Shown piece after piece: positions 30,772 to 39,087 of a stretch of 64,000 nucleotides of DNA. Positions within the stretch are counted from its first letter, which is position 1. Each line of letters opens with the position of its first letter. Position numbers and translations under genes: made by a program. The notes beneath the pieces are model-generated. The model saw only the letters and a list, made by a program, of their open reading frames with translations, made no database searches and had not been told where the DNA came from. This DNA comes from Victivallis sp. Marseille-Q1083 (GTDB taxonomy: Bacteria > Verrucomicrobiota > Lentisphaeria > Victivallales > Victivallaceae), in the NCBI RefSeq assembly GCF_903645315.1, contig NZ_CAHJXL010000001.1, positions 1,974,001 to 2,038,000 on the forward strand, in the 5' to 3' direction.

Positions 30772-30882
30772 TTATTCCGCGTCCGGTATTTCGGCCGCCG
30801 CTTCGTCGTTGGCCAGTCGCCCGATTTCGTCGCGCGACAACTCGCGGTTGTCGACGCATCGTATCTCGTTCAAGTTAATCAT
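30772..30882 (-). CDS. 36-residue acidic peptide
   Basis: ATG at 30882 overlaps the stop of the winged-helix gene (GATGATT). The peptide ends EAAAEIPDAE. Supported only by start-stop overlap in the early operon and spacing. Confidence 0.4.
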   Translation of the reverse strand: MINLNEIRCVDNRELSRDEIGRLANDEAAAEIPDAE

Positions 30883-31223
30883 CGCCCGGTCCCTTCGGTT
30901 ATTTGTTCCAGAAGCGTTTCTCCGGCCTCCGTTAAGGCCAGCGACCGTTTCCGTTTGTCCGCAAAATTTTTGTCCTCGGTGATAAAGCCGTAACGGCTCG
31001 AGCCCGGCCGGGTCTTGCGGCCGCCGGACAAGAGCGCGATCCGCAGCTGCGCGGTCTTGCGCGATATCCCGGCGATTTCCGCCGCGCTGGCGACCGTCAG
31101 CCCCGGCAGTTCGGCGATTATCTGCAACAGCTTGATATCCAACAGATCAAGCCGCGGATATACCGACGCGAGTTTGCATATGTTGTTCACGAATACCCCT
31201 GTAATTTCCGTAATTTCTGTCAT
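30879..31223 (-). CDS. Winged-helix (MarR-like) DNA-binding protein
   Basis: 114 residues from the ATG at 31223. LDLLDIKLLQIIAELPGLTV and AAEIAGISRKTAQLRIALL form the helix-turn-helix, and RYGFITEDKNFADKRKRSLA with LTEAGETLLEQI the wing and last helix. It lies downstream of the primase and beside the TAATT repeat array, to which it may bind. Confidence 0.65.
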   Translation of the reverse strand: MTEITEITGVFVNNICKLASVYPRLDLLDIKLLQIIAELPGLTVASAAEIAGISRKTAQLRIALLSGGRKTRPGSSRYGFITEDKNFADKRKRSLALTEAGETLLEQITEGTGR

Positions 31224-31440
31224 AACCTTTGCAATCAATGGTTTATGATTACAAAACAATGTAATTCGGCGTAATTTTTTGTAATTTTCCCCGAAAAATA
31301 AATGTAATTTAATTACGGGTAAATTACGGAATAATTACAATTTAAATTATTTGTAATATATTGATTATAAACATATAACATTCATTATAAAATTGAGATT
31401 ACAAAAATTACACGTTTTTTTGCATACCATCTTTTTTTAT
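31201..31440. other. AT-rich TGTAATT/AATTACA repeat array, candidate replication origin
   Basis: About 240 bases very rich in A and T with over ten copies of GTAATT or AATTAC in both orientations, for example TGTAATTTAATTAC and GTAAATTACGGAATAATTAC. It sits between the primase-helicase 3' end and the winged-helix gene. In P4-type replication the alpha protein binds iterated sites near its gene. It could instead be an operator array for the winged-helix protein. Confidence 0.5.
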
Positions 31441-31465
31441 TTCATCCCGTTTCAAAAACAAAAAA

Positions 31466-34132
31466 TTATTCGCTATCACCTTTGGCGGAAAATACATAGC
31501 ATCGAACCGACTGGCCAGGGCGAATCGCCGAATTTACCGGCTTGTTGGCGATCAGCCGATAACGCTTGCCGATCGGAAACAGCCGTTTCAATTCATTCAA
31601 GGGCAGCATTTCCAAACGATAATTCAAAGCGAGGTTTTGAAAGTGCTGCAGATTGATCGCGATTTCACCCGGCGTTTTGGAATGGTTGAGCTGGTTTTTC
31701 GTCGAACCGGCCTCCAGTTGCGCCGTCTGGATAAACTCGTACTGTTCCCAGAATTGCGCCAGCAGCGGGTGGTCGGCCGCGCAGCGCGCCTGGCGATCCT
31801 GCGCCCGGCTCCATAGATAGGAAGTCAGATAGTCGAGCCAGTCGCCCCGCATGCGATTGCCGAACAGTTCCGGCAAGGTGTGCAGCCAGGCCGCCACCAT
31901 CGCGTGATTGTGGACGATGCGGTTCTGAATATCGTGGTTGGCCAGCCATTCGCCGTCGAGCTTTTCAAAGTTGGCCCGGAAAGACCGTAAAAGCCGTCTT
32001 TCATTGGTTACGGCTGCGCCGATGAACCCGCACAAGTCGGCGGTCGGCATTCGATTCAGCCGCAGCGCCATCTGTTCGCCCTCCGGCGTGAAGTGTTCCT
32101 TGGTGCAATGGACATGCACGATGCGGGCCAGCACCGCGTCCGACTCCGTGGCCACTGTCGCGTTCTGGGCGATCATCACGCCGCCGCGGAACACGCCCTC
32201 GATCGTTTCGTTGCCGCTGGTCTTGACGCCGATCGCCCGGCCGTAGCGGCCGTTATACAACATTTTAATTTCGTTGTAATCCCAGGTCTTGCCGCTTTCC
32301 CGGTCGCCCTCCAGCAGCACCACCGGCAAATTGGCCACCTGCTGGAACGTCCGGCTTCGGCCGACCAGCGTCGACTTTGACGGGTCGAACCCTTCGTATT
32401 CGCTCCGGCCGCAGCAGCGCCACAGAAATTCGATCATCTGGGTTTTTCCGGTGCCCTGTTCGCCGGTTACTTCCATCACCGGCCAATAGCCGAATTCGGC
32501 GCGGATCTGCTCGGCGAACAAGGTGCCGAGCCACCAGGCCAATACCACCATGCCGTTCCACGAAAATGCGCCCTGGTAATCGGTCAGCCAATCCGGCGTG
32601 AAAGCGCCGGGCTTCATGTATGAGTTCATTTCATTACGCTCCTGTCCTTTGGGGGTTTTCACTTTCAAACTATGTTTGCCTGCTTCAAAAAAATCGTTTT
32701 CGTTCTTGGCCAGGATCCGGCCGTTATGGCACGCCCAGTCATGAAACACATAGACGCCGGTCGATTTATCGTATCCGACGAACGGCAGGCTCCGGACGTA
32801 TGTAGTCCCATAATTAAACCAACGGTCTTTCAGAATGGCGAGGTCGACTTTTTTTCCATCGAAATACCGGCCGGAGGTCAGCGACATCAACGTCTTGCTG
32901 AAGGTATCAGGCGACGCCAGAACGCTGCCGTCCAGCGCAATCGTTTCATTCTCAATACGGCCGTAGCGGCGGAGCGGCGCCCGGAAGAAATATTCCTGCG
33001 CGCCGGTCACCGAATCGCGCTCAAAATACAGAAATTCCGGCGTTGTGTTGGCGATTTCGTCGATATCGTCGACAACTTCCCGGAATGCGCCGATCTCAAG
33101 CGGTATATCGAACCGGCCATCGAGGCCGTTAGTAAATCCGCTGGTGTCGCTGTTCATCTTGCAGGAAAACAGCCGGCAGTCAAAATCAAACAGAAAATAG
33201 CCGGAGCGTTCACGGGCGAAAATCCAGGCCGCTTTTTCAACCCGGCTTTTGGCCATGTCGACCCGGCCGCGCCAGACGCTTTCCTGGTACATTTTCGGAC
33301 CGAGCGCCCCCTTGCGGAAAAGGTCGTCCCAATCCTCCCCCTTGCGCCGCGGAAAGGCGACCAGATATCGCTGTTTCAAGTCGGTCATGATCTGGACGAA
33401 TTTTTCGGCGTTTTCATGACCGGCCGTGTCATTGTCCAGCGCCAATACCCAAAGGATATTTTTGTCGGCGTGCTCCTTGATCGTTTTGACCGGGATATTG
33501 CCGGCGCTCATGCCGGTAATGGATTTATACGGCTTGCCGGTCTCGTCCTTGACATGCAGCCAGGCCATCGACTTGAAAATTCCTTCGGTGATAATAATCC
33601 GGTCGTCCCGGCAAATCTCCATGCCCGGCGGGATCCAGGCTCTTCCCTTGATCGCGCCGGCGCTGCCGTTGCTGAACATCGCCTTGCGGCCCTCGTTGGC
33701 GTCCACCGCGTCGGCGTCGATCAGGCGTTCCCAATAGTGCCCGTCCCACAACTGGACGCGGACGGTTTCGTACCATTTACCGCGGATATGCCGCGCGCCC
33801 TGCTGATACATACCTTTTATAATGTCGGAAGAAAACCCGCGGTCGAAACACATATATCCATCGGCGACGGCGTCGCGGTTGTCGCCGCCATAGAGGCGGG
33901 AAAAAATCAGAAAAAAATCCGGGGAAAGTTTTCCGGCGGGTTTACTCCCACCCCAAATCCCGGATCCGCATTTGACGAAAAAAAATTTTTCCGGCGTGAT
34001 AAAGCATTTTTTCTTGCCGCATTCCCGGCACATTCCATTGCGGAGCGGTTGCCCGCTTTTTAAGTTGAAACGCTGATCGTCCAACAACCGCTGCCGCACC
34101 AGCCGAACCAATTCCGGTGGATAATCAGGCAT
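31466..34132 (-). CDS. Phage primase-helicase (P4 alpha-like)
   Basis: 888 residues. A zinc ribbon uses C35, C38, C43 and C55 (CRECGKKKC ... VKC). A Toprim-like primase core has IIITEGIFKSMAWL at about 179 and LALDNDTAG at about 230. An SF3/D5-like helicase has Walker A GEQGTGKTQ at about 556 and LLEGDRESGK at about 600. One protein would unwind and prime phage DNA. Its ATG overlaps the previous gene by 8 bases. Confidence 0.88.
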   Translation of the reverse strand: MPDYPPELVRLVRQRLLDDQRFNLKSGQPLRNGMCRECGKKKCFITPEKFFFVKCGSGIWGGSKPAGKLSPDFFLIFSRLYGGDNRDAVADGYMCFDRGFSSDIIKGMYQQGARHIRGKWYETVRVQLWDGHYWERLIDADAVDANEGRKAMFSNGSAGAIKGRAWIPPGMEICRDDRIIITEGIFKSMAWLHVKDETGKPYKSITGMSAGNIPVKTIKEHADKNILWVLALDNDTAGHENAEKFVQIMTDLKQRYLVAFPRRKGEDWDDLFRKGALGPKMYQESVWRGRVDMAKSRVEKAAWIFARERSGYFLFDFDCRLFSCKMNSDTSGFTNGLDGRFDIPLEIGAFREVVDDIDEIANTTPEFLYFERDSVTGAQEYFFRAPLRRYGRIENETIALDGSVLASPDTFSKTLMSLTSGRYFDGKKVDLAILKDRWFNYGTTYVRSLPFVGYDKSTGVYVFHDWACHNGRILAKNENDFFEAGKHSLKVKTPKGQERNEMNSYMKPGAFTPDWLTDYQGAFSWNGMVVLAWWLGTLFAEQIRAEFGYWPVMEVTGEQGTGKTQMIEFLWRCCGRSEYEGFDPSKSTLVGRSRTFQQVANLPVVLLEGDRESGKTWDYNEIKMLYNGRYGRAIGVKTSGNETIEGVFRGGVMIAQNATVATESDAVLARIVHVHCTKEHFTPEGEQMALRLNRMPTADLCGFIGAAVTNERRLLRSFRANFEKLDGEWLANHDIQNRIVHNHAMVAAWLHTLPELFGNRMRGDWLDYLTSYLWSRAQDRQARCAADHPLLAQFWEQYEFIQTAQLEAGSTKNQLNHSKTPGEIAINLQHFQNLALNYRLEMLPLNELKRLFPIGKRYRLIANKPVNSAIRPGQSVRCYVFSAKGDSE

Positions 34133-34337
34133 TTTGACCGCCTTTCCGCTGCAATTTTTCCGCGATTTCGCGAATATTGTTTTCTTCGGAATACTTCAGG
34201 CATGCGGCCCAGGCGTCTTCGCGTTCTCCCGGCGTCAGACGCGGGACATAGCCCGTCACTTTGGCGTCGGGTTTGTTGATGTCGGATTTCTTCCCGGTAC
34301 GGGATGCGGACGGTTTGGGGACACAATTGTCCTTCAT
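34125..34337 (-). CDS. 70-residue basic protein before primase
   Basis: A strong AAGAAGGAGG site precedes the ATG at 34337. N-terminal half Lys/Ser-rich, C-terminal half with AWAACLKYSEENNIREIAEK. The same frame is open upstream to 34619, but that part overlaps the structured RNA region and looks non-coding. Function unknown. Confidence 0.6.
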   Translation of the reverse strand: MKDNCVPKPSASRTGKKSDINKPDAKVTGYVPRLTPGEREDAWAACLKYSEENNIREIAEKLQRKGGQNA

Positions 34338-34407
34338 GGTCGACCTCCTTCTTGTTAGGCCGTTAATTTTGCGCCCCTTTCCGGTTTCGACGCCGGAAAT
34401 AAGAAGG

Positions 34408-34545
34408 GCCTGCAGGGTTCGAAACACGCAAGAAGTCGTGCCCGGCTTGCGCCGGCCCTGCAGGCCCACAATGCAATGGGACTGTAAATTACGGGAGTCC
34501 GCCGTATTGACGGTACGACTGCCGCTTCTTGCATGGGTTTCGAAG
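34408..34545 (-). ncRNA. Structured region, candidate P4-type immunity RNA
   Basis: Long-range pairing: TTCGAAACACGCAAGAAG (34418-34435) against CTTCTTGCATGGGTTTCGAA (34525-34544). Nested inverted repeats: GGGCCTGCAGGG with CCCTGCAGGCCC, and GCATGGG with CCCATGC. Position upstream of the primase in the early operon matches the P4 leader, where the CI RNA and complementary seq elements control immunity. An open frame across it (to 34619) has no recognisable family beyond faint likeness to Ash/Icd-type ORFs. Confidence 0.4.
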
Positions 34546-34611
34546 CCCATGCCTTTACAATAGGCGGCTTTCATTGTTGATTCAAGCGGAATATCAAAAA
34601 AAGTCGGATAA

Positions 34612-34851
34612 TCAGGCATTTTTCACCCCCTGAACCGCTGGCAGCTCCGGATGATCGAGCGGGTAAATACAACACCAGCGTTCCGGGCGGTCTTCCCGCC
34701 AGAACGTGATCGCGCCGTCGCGGTCAATTTTATTTCGGATAATGTGACGCGCTTCTTCGGCGTCCAGATATTTTCTTACACGGCTCAATATTCCGTCTTC
34801 CGAAACGGAGAACGCCTTGCCGTCAGACATTTCAAATATATTAACCTTCAT
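34612..34851 (-). CDS. 79-residue early protein
   Basis: Start follows GGCGGGAAAA; ATGA overlap with the gene before. FWREDRPERWCCIYPLDHPE near the C-terminus. Its stop overlaps an ATG in ATGCCTGA, the same junction sequence that joins the 70-residue gene to the primase. No family recognised. Confidence 0.6.
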   Translation of the reverse strand: MKVNIFEMSDGKAFSVSEDGILSRVRKYLDAEEARHIIRNKIDRDGAITFWREDRPERWCCIYPLDHPELPAVQGVKNA

Positions 34852-34997
34852 TTTTCCCGCCTGTTTCGTTGCGCTTCGAGCGCGAAATGATAAAGACGTT
34901 TCCGCGCCTGGAGCATCCGCTGCTGTGTGGCTGCCGGAATTTTGTCCATACCGGCAATTACGACCCTGATGTGCAGGGTAGCTGTTATTGTCTTCAT
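34848..34997 (-). CDS. 49-residue basic protein, copy 1
   Basis: TLHIRVVIAGMDKIPAATQQ then RMLQARKRLY are nearly identical to 36126-36254. ATGA overlap with the next gene. Tandem paralogues separated by an IS630 element. Function unknown. Confidence 0.6.
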   Translation of the reverse strand: MKTITATLHIRVVIAGMDKIPAATQQRMLQARKRLYHFALEAQRNRREK

Positions 34998-35027
34998 TTT
35001 TTAAATGAATTGGTCTTTGGCTTCCTC

Positions 35028-36143
35028 TATAGATTCGGCAATTAACATACGTGCAATATTTGCTTGATGGTGTATATTATCATCATGGAAACTCAAGATG
35101 CCCGAAAACTCGATAAGGTCGCTCTTGAAGAGCGGCGCAAGCAGGCCGTGAGATTGTATCAAAGCGGCAAATGTAATAATTGTACAGAAATCGGAAAAAT
35201 CGTCGGAGCGCACCGCAACACGGTGGGCAAGTGGATCAGCAGGTGGAAAAAAAGCGGCTTGCCTGCTTTGAAAGTAAAGAAATGCGGTCGTCCATTCGGC
35301 TTTGGACGCCGTCTGCTTCCGCATGAGGAGACCAAGATACGGAAAGATTTGGTCGATCATTGTCCGGATCAGTTAAGATTGCCATTTGCGCTTTGGACTC
35401 GTCAGGCGGTACGGTTGCACATCAAGATTTCGTTTGGAATCGAAATACCAGTCTGAACCATGGGGGAGTACTTGAAACGCTGGGGATTTACGCCGCAAAA
35501 ACCAGTTAAGAAAGCTTATCAGCGCAATGAGGCGCACGTTCAAAAATGGCTGATTGAGGAGTATCCCCGAATCAAAAAGCTGGCAAAATCAGAAGATGCG
35601 GATATCTTTTGGGGGGATGAAACAGGAATTCGCAATGACGAGGCTAAGGGCCGCAGTTATGCGCCGAAAGGCAACCCCCCGGTGCAAGCAGTCAATCCGG
35701 TACGCGAAAAAGTTAATATGATCAGCGCGATTACCAACCAGGGGAAAACTCATTTCATGTTTTACAGCGAAACGATGACAGCTCAACTCCTGATCCAATT
35801 CATGGAACGTCTGATTCGTCAAAATGAGCGGAAAGTGTATTTGATTCTGGATAACCTGCGGGTTCACCACAGCAAAACGTTGACTGGTTTTCTGCAGGAA
35901 AACGCGGCTTTCATCAGGCTATTTTACTTGCCGAGCTACAGTCCCGACCTGAACCCGGATGAATATCTCAACCGCGACTTGAAATCAAATCTGAGCAACA
36001 AGCCCTTGGGGCGCGCCAAAGGAAAAATAACCGAACATGCCAAGCTACATATGGAAATGATAGCTGAACAACCGGAACGAATCAAGAAATTATTCCATTC
36101 CAAGACTGTTTTATATGCAAGTTAGTTAGTTGCCGGTACAATA
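35028..36143 (+). mobile_element. IS630-family insertion sequence
   Basis: Imperfect terminal inverted repeats: left TATAGATTCGGCAATTAAC, right (reverse complement) TATTGTACCGGCAACTAAC. TA dinucleotides at both ends fit the TA target duplication of IS630. It lies between the tandem copies of a small early gene and truncates or abuts the second copy. Confidence 0.75.
35085..36125 (+). pseudogene. IS630 transposase interrupted by a TGA
   Basis: N-terminal HTH half (KCNNCTEIGKIVGAHRNTVG, WISRWKKSGL) ends FGIEIPV at a TGA (35454-35456). The same frame continues TMGEYLKRWGFTPQKP into the DDE domain (FWGDETGI, YLILDNLRVHHSK, SYSPDLNPDEYLN). A CGA-to-TGA change (Arg to stop) explains it. Three DDE acidic residues remain. 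Probably inactive unless read through or the second part is restarted at the ATG 35460. Confidence 0.8.
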
Positions 36144-36254
36144 AAGACGTTTCCGTGCCTGGAGCATCCGCTGCTGTGTGGCTGCCGGAATTTTGTCCAT
36201 ACCGACAATTACGACCCTGATGTGCAATGATGCATCAATTATCTTCTTTGTCAT
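36126..36254 (-). CDS. 42-residue basic protein, copy 2, end replaced by IS630
   Basis: SLHIRVVIVGMDKIPAATQQ then RMLQARKRLY as in copy 1. The last residues CTGN are encoded by the IS630 terminal repeat. Start ATG at 36254. Confidence 0.5.
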   Translation of the reverse strand: MTKKIIDASLHIRVVIVGMDKIPAATQQRMLQARKRLYCTGN

Positions 36255-36274
36255 AAAAATACTACTGTAATATT

Positions 36275-36442
36275 TTATGGCAAAAAAAGATTATCTTGAC
36301 TATTTATGGCGCGCTCTAAACCACGATTGATCATTTCCATCATTTTTAAGCCGTTTTCCTTTGCAAATTTTTTCAACTTATCCCTTACATTTCCATTAAT
36401 TCGAATAAGTGCGTATTCTGGGTTTTCAACTTTTTTGGTCAT
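36275..36442 (-). CDS. Ribbon-helix-helix-like early regulator
   Basis: 55 residues, strong AAAGGAGG. EYALIRINGNVRDKLKKFAK (strand and first helix) then ENGLKMMEMINRGLERAI (second helix) fit a small CopG/Arc-type fold. First gene of the leftward early operon, divergent from the repressor gene, so a Cro-like role is plausible. Confidence 0.65.
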   Translation of the reverse strand: MTKKVENPEYALIRINGNVRDKLKKFAKENGLKMMEMINRGLERAINSQDNLFLP

Positions 36443-36575
36443 TCTTACATACCTCCTTTCAGGCTATCTCTCATATAACGATAACATGTCAATAGTATAT
36501 TACAAGTATAAATGTAGCATAAAAATTGATTTTTTGATGTTTTTCTGTATTCTAATCATAGAAAGGAGTCACCAT

Positions 36576-37055
36576 ATGTCTGTAAATGCCATAAGAAAAC
36601 CGCAGGACATGGAAACAATCAGACAAGCCTGGAAAAAATACGAAGATATCGAAGGGCGTGGCGCACAAGCTAAAATAGTAGAGCGGACAAGATTAAAGCA
36701 GCCGTCATTAACTCGGTATTTTACCGGCAAGACAAAGTCGCTTCCATGGGATACATTTTTAAAGTTGGAGCCTTTTCTAAGAAAATATCTGCCAGCCGGA
36801 TATCTTGAGAAACTTGCCAAAGATTTGCACATTCCATTGATCTCTCAACAGACCAATGCCAGCCAGAATTCTGGAATTATCCAAAACAATATATCAGGCA
36901 TAAATCATGTGGATTATAATCCTGCTTGTGCCGAAGCGATAGACAAGGCTATCAAAAAATACCGAAATGATATTATCGATAGACTTATCAAATCGAAATT
37001 GACCCCAGAACAGAAAGGCATATTTATTGAATTTTTAGGGGATGATTCCAAATGA
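36576..37055 (+). CDS. Phage repressor-like HTH protein
   Basis: 159 residues from the ATG at 36576 (GAAAGGAG). HTH at about 25-60: GAQAKIVERTRLKQPSLTRY then FTGKTKSLPWDTFLKLE. The C-terminal part (about 100-155) is charged and helical, possibly for dimerisation. Divergent from the early operon and upstream of the integrase, as expected for a CI-type lysogeny repressor. The 36443-36575 gap has short AT-rich inverted repeats. Confidence 0.7.
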   Translation: MSVNAIRKPQDMETIRQAWKKYEDIEGRGAQAKIVERTRLKQPSLTRYFTGKTKSLPWDTFLKLEPFLRKYLPAGYLEKLAKDLHIPLISQQTNASQNSGIIQNNISGINHVDYNPACAEAIDKAIKKYRNDIIDRLIKSKLTPEQKGIFIEFLGDDSK

Positions 37056-37441
37056 AATATAAATTTAATACTATACCCGGCAGATATAATTCTTATGTCT
37101 TTGATAGATTCTATGATGAACGTATTAAAAATGGCGGTCTAACTGTCGTTATTTTCAAAACCGCTAAAAAAGCGGAAATAAAGTTTGATTGGGATGATGA
37201 TTCATCGGATGAAATGCGTTATCTTCAGAAAAAACACCACAAATTCGTTTATGACATTGAAAAAGAAATAATTTTAACTGCACAAGAATTTGTCCCTGAA
37301 AAAAATATCATCAGCTATGGCTCGGTAGGACGTATTAAGAATATTCCATTAGATCGAGTGGAAGCCTTAGCATCCAGAATATGTTATATTTACGAAAAAT
37401 ATCTTGATTGGATGCCGTTTGAAAATTCCGTGGCGCAATAG
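37052..37441 (+). CDS. Hypothetical 129-residue protein of the lysogeny operon
   Basis: Overlaps the repressor gene by 4 bases (ATGA) and ends 3 bases before the integrase. DWDDDSSDEMRYLQKKHHKF is the most striking stretch. AT-rich like its neighbours. No family recognised. Confidence 0.65.
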   Translation: MKYKFNTIPGRYNSYVFDRFYDERIKNGGLTVVIFKTAKKAEIKFDWDDDSSDEMRYLQKKHHKFVYDIEKEIILTAQEFVPEKNIISYGSVGRIKNIPLDRVEALASRICYIYEKYLDWMPFENSVAQ

Positions 37442-37444
37442 ACT

Positions 37445-38941
37445 ATGAATAATCAAGCTAAAACATATTTATTGTATGCGCGAGTATCACCTAAAGGATC
37501 AAGCTGGCATGGTGGCGAAACATCCGTGCCGCTCCAATTGGCAGAATGCCGCGATTATGTTCTGCGCCGCGATCCGGCTGCACGCTTTATTGAAGTAACC
37601 GATGAACTGAGATCCGGCAAAAGTTTGGATCGCCCAGGTATACAGCAAATCATTGCTGAACTGGATTCCGGAACTTGCGAGTGGGATTGTATCGTAGTCT
37701 GGCACCTCGACCGCTTAACACGGTCGCTTGCCGATTCTATCCCGCTTTTTCAACATCTCTATGATGCCGGCAAAGGCTTAATGTCAGTCCGGCAGAATAT
37801 CGACATGTTCAGCGCCGGCGGCCGCTTTATGCTAAACATTTTTGTCGCAGCAGCCCAATACGAGCGAGAAATGATATCGGAGAGAACCGCCATGAAAATG
37901 ACCAGTATCGCCCAAAAAGGCAAAATCCCATACGGCCGTATTCCCATTGGCTATAAGCGGACAGCCGGTAATCGTATTGTCGTTGATCCGGACGGCGCCG
38001 CCGTAGTCCGCGACATTTTCGATTCTTATGTTTCAGGAACGGCAACCAACGACGAGCTGTTCCAGCGTTACCATGACCGGATAAAATCCAAAAATACCTT
38101 TTATAAAATTCTGCGCAACCGGCTCTACATCGGAGAAGTCGAATACGACGGTAAAATTTTCAAAGGTGAACATGAGGCCATTATTGATCATGTTGTATTT
38201 GACCAGGTACAAAATATGCTCCCTGGGCACAAGTACAAGGCGCCTCGGCCAGGCGCCCAAAAGTATAAATATTTATTGGCAGGTTTGGTAAAGTGTTCTT
38301 GCGGTCGGCAAATGACCAATATATCCGTCCTTAAAAAAGGCCGGCGCTACGCTTATTATAAATGTACGGAACCAAGCTGTAAAAATGCCATCAATGCGGA
38401 AAAATTGGACACGGCGATTCTGGAAAAAATTAAATCCATTGCTCAAGATACCGATTTTTTACTACAGTTGTCAAAAGAATGCGAGCAAGAGCAAAAAGAC
38501 AAAAAGGTATCACTTTTACCGGAAATGCGGCAAATTGAGCAACAGCTTGCCAGCGCTCACGCAAGCGAAGTCAATATCGCTAATATGTTTAAAAGTGGGC
38601 TGGTCACGCGGGAAAATATGGTATATTGGAATGCTGAATTGTCTGCGGTCGTCCAACAGCAGACCGAGCTCCGCGAAAGGCAATCCCAAATTCAGCGCAA
38701 TATCGACTATCAGGAAAATGACCTGTCAAAACAAATCCTGCAGACGGCTTCCGGATGGGCGCAGCTCCTCGATAATTTAAGCGATGAAGAAGAATCTTAT
38801 TCAATCAAACGAAACTTAATTCTGGCCATCGTTCAAAATGTCGTCTGCACTGCAAAAGGCAGCTTTGATTTGAATTTGGTTATGTCTAAGAGTATAGAGT
38901 GGTACCCGGGAGAGGAATCGAACCTCCGACGCAGGGTTTAG
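37445..38941 (+). CDS. Large serine integrase
   Basis: 498 residues. Resolvase domain: catalytic Ser15 in YARVSPKG, RSGKSLDRPGIQQII, and VWHLDRLTRSLAD at about 85-95. Recombinase domain about 165-270 (GRIPIGYKR, YKILRNRLYIGEVEYDGKIF). Zinc beta-ribbon about 285-315 (CSCGRQM ... KCTEPSC). Coiled coil about 345-435. The last residues PGEESNLRRRV are encoded by the antisense of tRNA-Arg, so the attachment site probably lies inside the gene end. It integrates and, with a directionality factor, excises the prophage. Confidence 0.92.
   Translation: MNNQAKTYLLYARVSPKGSSWHGGETSVPLQLAECRDYVLRRDPAARFIEVTDELRSGKSLDRPGIQQIIAELDSGTCEWDCIVVWHLDRLTRSLADSIPLFQHLYDAGKGLMSVRQNIDMFSAGGRFMLNIFVAAAQYEREMISERTAMKMTSIAQKGKIPYGRIPIGYKRTAGNRIVVDPDGAAVVRDIFDSYVSGTATNDELFQRYHDRIKSKNTFYKILRNRLYIGEVEYDGKIFKGEHEAIIDHVVFDQVQNMLPGHKYKAPRPGAQKYKYLLAGLVKCSCGRQMTNISVLKKGRRYAYYKCTEPSCKNAINAEKLDTAILEKIKSIAQDTDFLLQLSKECEQEQKDKKVSLLPEMRQIEQQLASAHASEVNIANMFKSGLVTRENMVYWNAELSAVVQQQTELRERQSQIQRNIDYQENDLSKQILQTASGWAQLLDNLSDEEESYSIKRNLILAIVQNVVCTAKGSFDLNLVMSKSIEWYPGEESNLRRRV
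38900..38941. other. Putative prophage attachment site (right end)
   Basis: The integrase frame ends inside the tRNA 3' half, and host-type genes begin right after. Phages that use tRNA genes restore the 3' end on insertion. The partner copy should lie left of position 1 and is not visible. Confidence 0.45.
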
Positions 38942-38975
38942 GAAACCCACGCTCTATCCACTGAGCTACCCGGGC
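38900..38975 (-). tRNA. tRNA-Arg (anticodon CCT)
   Basis: 76 bases including encoded CCA. Acceptor GCCCGGG/CCCGGGT, D-arm GCTC..GAGC, anticodon loop TTCCTAA, T-arm GGAGG-TTCGATT-CCTCT. Pair 27-43 is a mismatch (T-T). The 3' 42 bases overlap the integrase gene on the other strand. Confidence 0.93.
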
Positions 38976-38998
38976 CGATGGCAAAAACAATATTTTAT

Positions 38999-39027
38999 AT
39001 TATATCACCGGAATACCGACATTGCAA
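38999..39027 (-). promoter_or_regulatory. Promoter of tRNA-Arg
   Basis: Minus strand TTGCAA (39022-39027), 17 bases, TATAAT (38999-39004), 23 bases before the tRNA. It lies on the host side of the integration site, so the tRNA stays expressed. Confidence 0.8.
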
Positions 39028-39087
39028 CCCGGCAGCCGCGTTTCAGGCAATTGATCCGATCGAAACACTCCGCGACAGCCGATAAAT

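Noticed and set aside
34338-34619. N-terminal extension of the 70-residue gene to 34619
   Set aside because: A strong internal ribosome site marks the start at 34337, and the upstream part coincides with paired RNA segments; kept as a candidate RNA instead.
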